Source of the DNA: CAZAZQ01 sp964489705
Lineage (GTDB): Bacteria > Zixibacteria > MSB-5A5 > GN15 > FEB-12
NCBI GenBank assembly: GCA_964489705.1
Contig: CAZAZQ010000001.1
Location: forward strand, 124,001 to 188,000
DNA length: 64,000 nucleotides
Direction of reading: 5' to 3'
The notes beneath the pieces are model-generated. The model had not been told where the DNA came from. It saw only the letters and a list, made by a program, of their open reading frames with translations, and did no database searches. Below, piece by piece: positions 42,240 to 50,879 of this stretch (its first letter is position 1; each line of letters begins with the position of its first letter). A program made the translations under genes and the position numbers.

Positions 42240-43034
42240 TCACTCATTCAAAACAAATTCGATCTCCATTGTGACCAGACAGAATACCGGCTCCTGATGG
42301 TACAAAGCGGGAACGAAAACCGCTTTTTGCGCCGCCTTCACGGCGTACCTCCCAAAACCGTACCCGGCAGGATCTTCGGACACAATCTCGATATCTTGGG
42401 GAAAACCGTCATACCCCACCCGTACCGCCAGCACTGCTCTGCCGGCCACTCCGGCTCTCTTTGCCAGAGGGGGATATTCCGGTTCGGGCATTGCCACCAA
42501 CGAGGGTTTTCTATCCAACTCCGGACTGTCTTCGAGAAACACGGTCGTTTCAGGTACAAAAACCGTCCCGCCGAAACCACTCCCGAAACCGTCGCCAAAT
42601 TCCAGTTCTCCTCCTTCTCCCTCCGGCAGCAGATCGCCACTGGTATACTCACCGAATTGACTTTCTTCCCCATCAAGGCTCAAAGAATCAGGAACAAGGG
42701 CGATGTCGTGAACCAACCGGCCGATAATTTCCTGAGAGGTGACTATCACCCTCCCCCTGACGACTTCTCCGTCAGGTGGAGCAATTCTTACAGGTGTAAT
42801 AGGTAAGTCAATGATAACCGTGTCTGCCGCGCGCGAACGTGAAGGAACATCCGGGACGATGGGAGCATGCTTCGACAACCACCAGGTAACAATCATGGTA
42901 GGAACCGCAACAAACAATACCGCCCCCATCAAGCCTATCAGCATATAGCGCTGATAGACCGCTTTCAAACAATAGGCTGACGAATAGGGATAGTTCAGGG
43001 GACGCTTCCGGTCATAAAATGCCTTGGCATTCAT
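42240..43034 (-). CDS. TonB-family energy transducer 2
   Basis: 264 residues, ATG behind AAGGAGG. Cytoplasmic N-terminus, one membrane helix (about 33-52), an acidic/glycine-rich periplasmic linker, then a C-terminal TonB domain starting PEPEYPPLAKRAGVAGRAVLA. It carries the proton-motive-force signal from ExbBD to outer-membrane receptors. Last gene of the operon, 60 bases after TonB 1, with which it shares the pattern but not the close sequence. The C-terminus ends FVLNE. Confidence 0.88.
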   Translation of the reverse strand: MNAKAFYDRKRPLNYPYSSAYCLKAVYQRYMLIGLMGAVLFVAVPTMIVTWWLSKHAPIVPDVPSRSRAADTVIIDLPITPVRIAPPDGEVVRGRVIVTSQEIIGRLVHDIALVPDSLSLDGEESQFGEYTSGDLLPEGEGGELEFGDGFGSGFGGTVFVPETTVFLEDSPELDRKPSLVAMPEPEYPPLAKRAGVAGRAVLAVRVGYDGFPQDIEIVSEDPAGYGFGRYAVKAAQKAVFVPALYHQEPVFCLVTMEIEFVLNE

Positions 43035-43094
43035 GCGGTACCTCCTTCCTTAGATACCGCAATCTATCGATCGGTCAGAAGCGCTTTTTCTTCT

Positions 43095-43820
43095 TTACTC
43101 GCTTAACTTAAACTCCACCGGATAGGTAACCCATACCTTCACCGGTCGGCCGTTCTGAATACCCGGTTTGTAACGGTTCTTGTACGCCGCTTTTACCGCC
43201 GCTTCGTCAAGAGACACCGTGCCGGACGATTTCGCCACAATCGCCTTGATGACTTTGCCTTCTTCGTCCACCAAGGCATTCACCCATACCACCCCGGTAA
43301 TACCGGCTTGCTTTGCCAACCGAGGGTACTCCGGCTCTTGACGGTAAATAGGCTCCGGCTCTATTTCCAGAGGGATAAACTCATCCGGCGCCGGGAGATA
43401 CTCTTCCGGGTCAATCTCCACGGAGATTTCGCCTCCTTCGGCACTTTCGGTGATATCCGGAGCGACGATTTCCGCCAGCTCGTCACGACTGGCAATCACC
43501 ACGTCTTCATCGAGCACTTCGTCATCGGCAACCGGTTTGGGGATACCGACCTTCGGCGCCGCCACCTGGGGAGCGCTCACTTTCACCTGAGGCGGCTTTT
43601 TGGCGATACTCGGCGGCGGACCCAAATCGGCAATAGTCTTAATCGTCACTTTCGGTACGCTGGAGTAGTCTTCTTCCGGTAGAGAAGAAATAATCCAGGC
43701 AATCACCAAAATGAGTATGACAAACGCCAGGGTAATCAGCGTCCCCAGCAGAAAGTTTCTCTGGTACTTGGACTTTAACTCATACGCACCGTATGGAGAA
43801 TAGAGGGCGCCAGCTCGCAT
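43095..43820 (-). CDS. TonB-family energy transducer 1
   Basis: 241 residues. Membrane helix at about 26-48, a proline/lysine-rich linker (PPSIAKKPPQVKVSAPQVAA), and a C-terminal domain with RQEPEYPRLAKQAGITGVV and PGIQNGRPVKVWVTYPVEFKL, the standard TonB C-terminal motif. Its start overlaps the preceding ExbD stop by one base. Confidence 0.92.
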   Translation of the reverse strand: MRAGALYSPYGAYELKSKYQRNFLLGTLITLAFVILILVIAWIISSLPEEDYSSVPKVTIKTIADLGPPPSIAKKPPQVKVSAPQVAAPKVGIPKPVADDEVLDEDVVIASRDELAEIVAPDITESAEGGEISVEIDPEEYLPAPDEFIPLEIEPEPIYRQEPEYPRLAKQAGITGVVWVNALVDEEGKVIKAIVAKSSGTVSLDEAAVKAAYKNRYKPGIQNGRPVKVWVTYPVEFKLSE

Positions 43821-44473
43821 TATAACTCACCTCTTTCAGCGGCCTTCTTTTTGGCCTCTTTTATAATCTTATCATCCCGGGCTTCCCAATTCCCGATAGC
43901 ATACCGATACGAGAATTTCTCCTCTTTCGGCAGCTCGTCGACCTTTACGCCCAACTCCTTGGCTTTGAAAGAGTTCCACGAGCGTTCGATAAGGTCGATT
44001 TCGTCGAGGATATTGACCATATCCGCATAGGTCGCCTTGGGATGTATGAGAATCAAGGTGTTCAGTTTCGGATTCTTTCTGTTTTGCTCCAACAATAATC
44101 CTCGGAGGGTATCCGGATCGAGCTTATACATTACCGTATCCGGTTTGTTCGGATCACTCGGCAGAAGTTGCGGGAGATTTTCCGGCGTCGGAGTTTTCAG
44201 ATTCCACCAAAAGCGACTGTCCTCATCCACCCTGATGGTCAGCAAGTTCGACTCTTTCACTTCGACTTCTTGCTCTTGGTCTTTCGGAGGAAGATTGATT
44301 TCCATCGCCTGAGGCATCGCAAAGACCGTCGTCACCATGTAGAATATCAGCAACAAGAAGGCAATATCCACCATCGGCGTCATATCAATGCGAATGGCGA
44401 TGCGCCGTTTCTTTCGTCGAATACCTTTTTTCTGTCCGCGCGGTTCTCGTTCCGCTACCTCAGCACCAGCCAT
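43820..44473 (-). CDS. ExbD/TolR-family protein 2 (long)
   Basis: 217 residues, longer than usual (about 140). N-terminal basic stretch, one membrane helix with the family aspartate (RIDMTPMVDIAFLLLIFYMV), and a periplasmic domain extended by an extra C-terminal segment ending in a lysine/glutamate helix. A 157-base spacer separates it from ExbD 1. It probably forms a heteromeric stator with the shorter ExbD. Confidence 0.9.
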   Translation of the reverse strand: MAGAEVAEREPRGQKKGIRRKKRRIAIRIDMTPMVDIAFLLLIFYMVTTVFAMPQAMEINLPPKDQEQEVEVKESNLLTIRVDEDSRFWWNLKTPTPENLPQLLPSDPNKPDTVMYKLDPDTLRGLLLEQNRKNPKLNTLILIHPKATYADMVNILDEIDLIERSWNSFKAKELGVKVDELPKEEKFSYRYAIGNWEARDDKIIKEAKKKAAERGEL

Positions 44474-44630
44474 TTCTCTTCACCTTCCACTTCATAATCA
44501 TTGAAGCCTCTATAATTTATACAGGCAAGTTCGACAAAACTTTCCTGTGATTTTTCCACATCATAAACTCACCGTTCTCCCCGGCGCCGAGCGGCATTTA
44601 TCTCATCTTCCGCTCTTCACACCGCCCTGC

Positions 44631-45113
44631 CTACCCCTCGATGGCGATAGTTTCTCCTGTCTGTTCCGGCTCAGTAATAATCAAGAACCGCTCCAGATGG
44701 TTTTCTTGCATTGCCTCCATCACCTGTTTCATCGCTCCGAAACTCGCCTCCCGATCGGCTTTGATAACAATCAAGGCGCGAAGATTCTTGGCGCGGGCCC
44801 GCAGGATTTCCGACGCCACGGTATACGGCGTACAACTGATTACCCGGCGAACTTTGGTCGTTACATTCTCACCGTCCATATTGATAGTGGCTTTCTCGAT
44901 GTAGTCGACGTAAATGGAATCTTCCTTCGTGACGGTAATGTTGATAACGTCCTTCTTCGGAAGCTCAATCATCGAATGAGACGAAGGCAATTCGACCGCC
45001 TTAGCCTCTGGCGGCTTGAATTGGGTGGTTGCCATATAAAAAATCAACAGCAAGAAGGCAATATCCACCATCGGGGTCATATCTATCCGAATGCTGACGC
45101 GGCGCTTGGCCAT
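44631..45113 (-). CDS. ExbD/TolR-family protein 1
   Basis: 160 residues. The N-terminus has the same proton-channel helix as the longer copy (RIDMTPMVDIAFLLLIFYMA), with the essential aspartate. It lies 3 bases after exbB, a standard exbB-exbD pair. Confidence 0.92.
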   Translation of the reverse strand: MAKRRVSIRIDMTPMVDIAFLLLIFYMATTQFKPPEAKAVELPSSHSMIELPKKDVINITVTKEDSIYVDYIEKATINMDGENVTTKVRRVISCTPYTVASEILRARAKNLRALIVIKADREASFGAMKQVMEAMQENHLERFLIITEPEQTGETIAIEG

Positions 45114-45116
45114 GGT

Positions 45117-45875
45117 TTAGATCCCTTGTTTTGCTTTGAGAATCTGCAACACTTCGTAGGTCGCTTCATCAGTGGTATAGTTGAAGGCGTCGACCTTGTT
45201 GACGAAGAAGTTGTAGAAAAAGATTCCCAGAATACCGGAGGTTAACCCGCCAGCCGTATTCACCAACGCTTCGGAAATACCCGTCGCCAACTGTTGGGCG
45301 TCGATAACACCGCCTTCCACGTGTCCGGTGGCGGCAAAGGCACGAATCATTCCGATGGTCGTACCCAGCAACCCGACCATGGTCGCAATCGAGGCAATCG
45401 TCGAGAGGGCAATCAGGTTGCGCTCCAACAGCGGTCCTTCGAGTGCGTTCGCTTCATCAATCGCTTCACGGGTCAGCTCAATTTTCTTTTCCGGACTGAA
45501 TTCGGGGTTGTCCTTCACTTCGATATACCGTTCGATACCGGCACGCAACACGTTGGCGGTGGTTCCACGCTGCTTGTCGCACGCCGCCAAAGCGCCTTCA
45601 TAATCATCGTTCTGAAGCAGGCTCACCAGCTTCTTGAAAAAGACCTGCACAGAGCCTTTTCCTTTGGCGGACCGATACAACGAAAGGTAACGCTCGATGA
45701 CGAATACCAGCAACATGACCAAAATCATAATTAACAAGACAACGAGCGGTCCCCCCTTGTAGATAGAGTGAACAATCGGATGCTCGGATGTTCTAAAAAC
45801 TCCATACCACAAAAAGAAGCCGATGGCAAAAGCCACGATAGCGTTCAGGGTGATGAAAATCGTTTGTTTAACCAC
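45117..45875 (-). CDS. MotA/TolQ/ExbB-family proton channel protein
   Basis: 252 residues with three to four membrane helices and the conserved LLGTTIGMIRAFAATG and TAGGLTSGILGIFFYNFFVN segments of ExbB/TolQ. It forms the pore that powers TonB with the downstream ExbD copies. Its N-terminus has an additional hydrophobic segment, common in Bacteroidetes-like ExbB proteins. Confidence 0.93.
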   Translation of the reverse strand: MVKQTIFITLNAIVAFAIGFFLWYGVFRTSEHPIVHSIYKGGPLVVLLIMILVMLLVFVIERYLSLYRSAKGKGSVQVFFKKLVSLLQNDDYEGALAACDKQRGTTANVLRAGIERYIEVKDNPEFSPEKKIELTREAIDEANALEGPLLERNLIALSTIASIATMVGLLGTTIGMIRAFAATGHVEGGVIDAQQLATGISEALVNTAGGLTSGILGIFFYNFFVNKVDAFNYTTDEATYEVLQILKAKQGI

Positions 45876-45909
45876 TTAAAAATCCTCCACGAAAACACAT
45901 TAACACAAC

Positions 45910-46929
45910 TTAGATTTCAATTCCTTTTGCCGCCAATAAAATGAAACAACACAGCGACACGAATAGTCCCCACGAGAGACTATTTATAAAAACGCCCACT
46001 CCGTAACTTGTTCCCAAACTGGTAAACAAGGTTGCGGCGTCGAAGCCGTAATCAGCCCCGAAAAAGGCGATAAACAACGAAAACACAAAGATGATGACGG
46101 GAATCCAGTTCAACCGCAAAATCCCTTTCAGCTTGACCGCCCGCTGGTCGGCATCCCCCTTGGTGCCGTACACTCCGTAGAGAGTGTACAACGGAAGGAC
46201 AATGCTGAGAAGGGTATACACTAAGAACAAGATAGCCGTCAAAATCAACACGAACCCGGAAGAAAAGATATAAGAACCAAGCGTTCCCAATGAAAAGACC
46301 GCCCCGATACCGGAGATGCGGGTAAACTCACGGGTAATCTTTTTTCGGGCTTTGAAACCGTGAATAATCTCCCCTTCCCCCTCCGCTGCCGTAGTTCCCG
46401 CCGCCCCTGCTAAGCCCGTATCTGGGGTGGTATCAGTTGCGGCAGCCATTTCTTGTTCGGAGGGAGTCTCCGTGGGGGGCGTTTCCTCCGTCGGACTTGC
46501 CGCCGCCGTATTCAGGGTATCACCCACACCACCAGCCGCCAACGCCAGCGAATCACCCGCCGCCAACGCCGCCATGGCGAGACTGTCGGAGATTTCCTGG
46601 CTGACCGTGCTGATGGACGCTTCCTCGACAATTTCATTGTAAGCGGAATACCAGGGGATAAAAAGCGAGACGAGAATAAGCACCGCCGCAACCGTCATAA
46701 TCAACCGGTCACTCAGCGAGATACGCTCTTCGAAAAGAGTGCAATGCTCCCGCGTCAGCTCGCCTTTGGCGCGTCTCTCTTTAATCGCCTTGACGTACTT
46801 CAATTTCTCCGCTTCGGATTCAAACAAATCCTTCGGTTTGCCGGGATAGACATCAAAGCCGATATAACGGAACCGTTCGTCCTCGGAGATCCTACTTTCC
46901 GAGCTCTTTTTGGTTTTTTCCTCAGGCAT
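45910..46929 (-). CDS. Multi-pass membrane protein of the tonB operon, unknown function
   Basis: 339 residues, no family recognised. A charged soluble N-terminus (about 1-75), one membrane helix (MTVAAVLILVSLFIPWY), a long low-complexity Ala/Thr/Pro/Glu segment (about 120-190), and four further hydrophobic segments at the end. ATG behind AGGAG. It lies between the TPR protein and exbB in the same direction, so it probably takes part in the same envelope complex. Confidence 0.7.
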   Translation of the reverse strand: MPEEKTKKSSESRISEDERFRYIGFDVYPGKPKDLFESEAEKLKYVKAIKERRAKGELTREHCTLFEERISLSDRLIMTVAAVLILVSLFIPWYSAYNEIVEEASISTVSQEISDSLAMAALAAGDSLALAAGGVGDTLNTAAASPTEETPPTETPSEQEMAAATDTTPDTGLAGAAGTTAAEGEGEIIHGFKARKKITREFTRISGIGAVFSLGTLGSYIFSSGFVLILTAILFLVYTLLSIVLPLYTLYGVYGTKGDADQRAVKLKGILRLNWIPVIIFVFSLFIAFFGADYGFDAATLFTSLGTSYGVGVFINSLSWGLFVSLCCFILLAAKGIEI

Positions 46930-46962
46930 TCAAACTCCTAAAATCAGAATATAGTGCGTATC

Positions 46963-48858
46963 TCAATCCCCGAACTCGAGGAACACCTCATCCCGACCTT
47001 TCTTGCAATCGGGGTTGGTCGAATCACATTTCAAACACTTTTCGTACCACTCGTATGCGCTCTTGAAGTCCTTGCTGCCGTCCTCTTTCGCCTCGACCTT
47101 CTGAGCCGCCCGCAAATGGTAACACTGTGCTATCCACAATAGCAAATTGACGTCTTCACATGCCGATTTGTTGGAAACGACACAGCTATACGCTTCCTTC
47201 AGATACTTCACAGCTTTGGTATAATTCTTCGTGCACACCCCGCCAAAGTAGGCAAAGCCCAAAGCCTTCTTGGCATCGCAGTTGTTCGGCTGCAATTCCA
47301 AAACTTTCTTGTAATAAGTAACACCGTTTTCACAGTCGGCGAGTTGGTACAGGTAGGTATTTGCCACCATCGACAAGACGTTGGTGTCATCGGGGTGAAA
47401 TTCCAAATAACGGACAAGATAATCAGCCGCCAACTCATAATAGTTGACCGGGTTTTCCGCAGTCGCTTCGTCCCCGCCGGTCTCGTCGATATCTTCCTCC
47501 AGCTCATCGCCGCCAGCGCCGCTGTTCGCCAGATTGAGGGCACAGTAACCGGCATTCTTATAGATGGGAGCGTTGTTGGTATCTATTCCCATCGCAATCC
47601 GCTTGTCGTAATACTCAAGCGCTTGCTGGTGACTTTTCATCGTATGATAGGCAATAGCGGTATTCTTGAGAATTCGTTTCTGGTTGGGGTTGGCTTCCAA
47701 CGACTTTACATAGTATTTCACCGCTGTGGTGTAATCTTTCGGCTTCCGGTAGAAGTAACAATCCCCCAACAGTTGATACAACTCGGCATCTTTAATCTTC
47801 GAGCGGTAATCTTCACCTTGTTGCTTCACCCACTCGATGTGCTTCAGCAACATATCCGCCGCTTTCACATACTTCTTCGACCCCCAGAGCGCCTTGCCGT
47901 AATAAAAATAGATATCTCTCGGCTCATACGGAATGGAAAGGACATCTTCGAAATACTTCACCGCTTCTTCAAAGCCGTACAGGTTCACATACGACATCGC
48001 CAACTCGAAGAAGACCCGGACGTTGGAAGAATCCGGCTTGGCGTGGGACAATTCGAGATAGCGTAAATAAGAACCGATAGCGTCTTTGAAACGAGCTTTA
48101 CGCTCCTGACGGCTGGTCGTTGAAAGCGCCGCCTTGAAGTAAATCCCACCGGCCCGCATCCACGCATTGGCGTAGGTACTGTCGCGCGAAAGGACGATTC
48201 GCAATTTTTCGATGGCGCAGTTGTAATCGCGCATCTCTAAGCAGGCTTCCGCCCAATGGTAATAGACTTCGGTGGAGCCGGTATCGATTTCAAGGGCTTT
48301 GGCATAGTAGGTTGCCGCCAAAGAAGGCACCCCCTGACAGAAGTTGGCATCGCCAAGGTTGATGAGGTACTCCGGATTGTCGGGCTCATCGACCAGCGCC
48401 TGACGAAACGCTTTGTCCGCTTCTTGGCACTCGCCTTTTTTCAGCATGACCAACCCGTAGCCGTTTTCGAAAATATGACGCATGCCTTTCTTGGCTTTTT
48501 TCCGACCCTTTTCCATCACCGCCTGGGCGCTGTCGAGTTGATTGAGCCGCAGGTAACACAAGCCGAGTTGATAGAGCGATTCGTAGTGCTTTTTCTTCTT
48601 GTCCAAAGCGGTAAGAAACTCTTTCTTCGCCTGCTCACACTTACCTTGATTGAAATAAATCAATCCGAGCATGTAGTAGTTAAGGTAGTAAGACTTGTCG
48701 AGTTCGATCTCATGATTGAGCAAGTCAATGGCTTTTGCCGTATCGCCGGACTGGAGAGCCTGGGCGATTTCCGGTTTTACTTCATCCGCCGAGCCGGAAA
48801 GCGGCATCCACACGATCGCTGCTATGACAAGCGCACCAACAAGTAATATTCGAGTCAT
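46963..48858 (-). CDS. Exported TPR-repeat protein
   Basis: 631 residues from ATG at 48858 (AAAGGA upstream); a longer frame would hide the signal peptide (RILLVGALVIAAIVWMPLSG). Nearly the whole mature protein is TPR, for example YYLNYYMLGLIYFNQGKCEQ, ESLYQLGLCYLRLNQLDSAQ and NPEYLINLGDANFCQGV. It is likely a periplasmic scaffold. First gene of the TonB-ExbBD operon, so it may organise the envelope complex or bring in a receptor. Confidence 0.85.
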   Translation of the reverse strand: MTRILLVGALVIAAIVWMPLSGSADEVKPEIAQALQSGDTAKAIDLLNHEIELDKSYYLNYYMLGLIYFNQGKCEQAKKEFLTALDKKKKHYESLYQLGLCYLRLNQLDSAQAVMEKGRKKAKKGMRHIFENGYGLVMLKKGECQEADKAFRQALVDEPDNPEYLINLGDANFCQGVPSLAATYYAKALEIDTGSTEVYYHWAEACLEMRDYNCAIEKLRIVLSRDSTYANAWMRAGGIYFKAALSTTSRQERKARFKDAIGSYLRYLELSHAKPDSSNVRVFFELAMSYVNLYGFEEAVKYFEDVLSIPYEPRDIYFYYGKALWGSKKYVKAADMLLKHIEWVKQQGEDYRSKIKDAELYQLLGDCYFYRKPKDYTTAVKYYVKSLEANPNQKRILKNTAIAYHTMKSHQQALEYYDKRIAMGIDTNNAPIYKNAGYCALNLANSGAGGDELEEDIDETGGDEATAENPVNYYELAADYLVRYLEFHPDDTNVLSMVANTYLYQLADCENGVTYYKKVLELQPNNCDAKKALGFAYFGGVCTKNYTKAVKYLKEAYSCVVSNKSACEDVNLLLWIAQCYHLRAAQKVEAKEDGSKDFKSAYEWYEKCLKCDSTNPDCKKGRDEVFLEFGD

Positions 48859-48960
48859 ACGTCCTTTTTCCAAAGTTCGAACCTCATCAGCTTTGCCAAA
48901 CAAGACATTCATATTATACAATTCTCATCCAAAGTCAAGTGAATAATTACAAACCTTTTT

Positions 48961-49158
48961 TTACTCACCTTTCGTCACCGACGGCACCTTTCTCAGACAC
49001 ATATCCATCTGGAGAAAAAAGAACACAAGTGTCATCACCCCCGCCACGCTTTGTACCATCAGAGACAACATTGTCTCAAACGTCATCTGAATATACGCTC
49101 CCGCCGTCAGCATAACAACCGCGGAAAGCATGTTGAGGGTTTTTATCGTTGTTTCCAT
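48961..49158 (-). CDS. Small two-helix membrane protein
   Basis: 65 residues with two hydrophobic segments (LNMLSAVVMLTAGAYIQMTF and MVQSVAGVMTLVFFFLQMDM). The ribosome site is weak (AAAGGG, 10 bases upstream). No family was recognised. It lies just upstream of the TPR gene on the same strand. Confidence 0.5.
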   Translation of the reverse strand: METTIKTLNMLSAVVMLTAGAYIQMTFETMLSLMVQSVAGVMTLVFFFLQMDMCLRKVPSVTKGE

Positions 49159-49450
49159 CTCACAACCCTTTCCCTATGTGTTATACAGAGTTTGATTGTT
49201 AATCTTCCCTCTCCCCTCGCATGAGGTGCTTCATCACTGAGAAAAAAATGGTGACAAAAAGCGTGCCGGTTTCGGCGGCTGGGAGGATAACTGCGCTCAT
49301 TTCCGTTGATTCCCAACAAGATAATAAGAAGGATTCTTGAAAAACAGGATTTCGATTTTCTTTTTAAGCGCAAAAAATGCGAAACGGATAGTGCGATCCG
49401 ACGAACGGACTTTGGGGTATCCCTTTGTTACTCCTTGAGTAACAACGTAC
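49159..49450. other. Spacer, nothing clear
   Basis: About 290 bases without a supported gene or RNA. Short frames on both strands lack ribosome sites. Confidence 0.6.
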
Positions 49451-50578
49451 TCAGAAATATTTTCCCAGCTTCAGCCAATGATACTCAATTCGTACTTTCG
49501 AACTACCTTCAAAGATAAAATGCACCAAACCGGAGTAGAAATGAGGCTCTCCCTCAAAATCCAAAGCGGGATAAAAGGCAAGGCGCCGGACTAATTTCAT
49601 GACGGCTTGGCGGAGCATCGGGTTGGTAGAACTGATAAAAGATGCGGTTGCCTTCCCACCTTTGTTCACGGACACCACCGCAGAAACGGTGTCGTGCAAA
49701 AAAGCATGAGTGCCCGCCAGGGTATACTCGTCTCCCGGCGCCAACACCGGTATCGGCGGACTCAATAAGCCGACCGTATCGGGCAGCAATCGTACCCGGC
49801 ACCGCTCCAGTACGTTCATCGAATCAAGAGCAGAACGTCTCCACTCTCGGGTCGGATAACTGACATGAGGAAAAAACGAGACAAGCAGGTACCCCGTCGA
49901 AGGTTGAAGCGAGTCGTTCACCGATGCCGGAGAAAACTCCGCCCACAAAATGGCGGACGTAATTTGCTGGGTAAATTGAGGGTAGGTTGATTGCACCACT
50001 TCAATACCGGCGACGCTACCGGTGGTATCAAGTGAGACTTTCGCCAGGATATACCGATAGAGCTTTGCGGTATCGTCGGCTTTCGCATCGCAATAATAAC
50101 GGGGGAATTTTTCCAGCCGGGGGGACCGAATCCCATTTAAGGAATAGGCATGAAAATACAGGTCGGCATCACGAACTTTGCCTAAGGAATCAACCGGAAA
50201 GATAACCTCCGGCTGCCTTTTGCGAGGCTGAGTCATCAAAACCACCGGAAGTTGGACGGCGACATTTTTGTTTGCCCGCTTTGCCGGAAGAAAAGAAAAA
50301 CCCCGCAGCCACGGTGTCAGAGGTGCGACGTACAAGCTGTCGGAAGGAACCTCCGGCCGCACCGTTTGCACCGCTCCCTTTGAATCAAGGGAGAGCACCA
50401 CCGGAATCGCTTCCCCCCGCGGGGTCAGATGGAGACCGCTTCGGAGAGTGAAAGCGGGGTACGTTACCGGAACCGGCAGGGTCATGTCATAATACGACGG
50501 AACGGCGGAGTACCCGCTGAGCACTCCCGCCACAAGAAGAACACTCGTCCATATCACTTTTCTATGCCAACCGTTCAT
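49451..50578 (-). CDS. Exported protein with three diverged TonB-C-like domains
   Basis: 375 residues from ATG at 50578 behind AAAGGAAAGTGAG. Signal-like hydrophobic N-terminus (VIWTSVLLVAGVLSGYSA). Three segments follow the TonB C-terminal pattern of a beta strand, Gly-x-Val turn and PA ending: near residue 40-110 (SLDSKGAVQTVRPEV), 160-235 (ILAKVSLDTTGSVAGIEVV, then AEFSPASVNDSLQP) and 290-365. There is no membrane anchor or linker as in real TonB, so it probably binds a partner in the periplasm. Confidence 0.6.
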   Translation of the reverse strand: MNGWHRKVIWTSVLLVAGVLSGYSAVPSYYDMTLPVPVTYPAFTLRSGLHLTPRGEAIPVVLSLDSKGAVQTVRPEVPSDSLYVAPLTPWLRGFSFLPAKRANKNVAVQLPVVLMTQPRKRQPEVIFPVDSLGKVRDADLYFHAYSLNGIRSPRLEKFPRYYCDAKADDTAKLYRYILAKVSLDTTGSVAGIEVVQSTYPQFTQQITSAILWAEFSPASVNDSLQPSTGYLLVSFFPHVSYPTREWRRSALDSMNVLERCRVRLLPDTVGLLSPPIPVLAPGDEYTLAGTHAFLHDTVSAVVSVNKGGKATASFISSTNPMLRQAVMKLVRRLAFYPALDFEGEPHFYSGLVHFIFEGSSKVRIEYHWLKLGKYF

Positions 50579-50879
50579 ACTCACTTTCCTTTATAACGTG
50601 TTCCTATATGTTATCGCCACATCAGATTATACACGTGTCAAAAACAAGAGTAAAGCGGGAATCGTTCGGGCAGCACAACGAATATCACGTGAAAATCACC
50701 CAAAAGTCGTGGAAAACACGGCAATTTCGTCGATAATGAATGAAAAAGTCATTGCAATTTTTTGATATTTGTGCAATGTATTGAATGGTGATAGTGAAAA
50801 AGGGAACGAAACGTTACTGTGAATAGATTGCTTCATCTTTTTTTTAATCAACACATATTTTTTATTAAGCGGGAGTGAT
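50579..50879. other. Divergent intergenic region with inverted repeat
   Basis: AT-rich promoter region between divergent genes. CATTGCA at about 50752 and TGCAATG at about 50774 form an inverted pair 15 bases apart, a possible regulator site. No gene fits. Confidence 0.45.
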
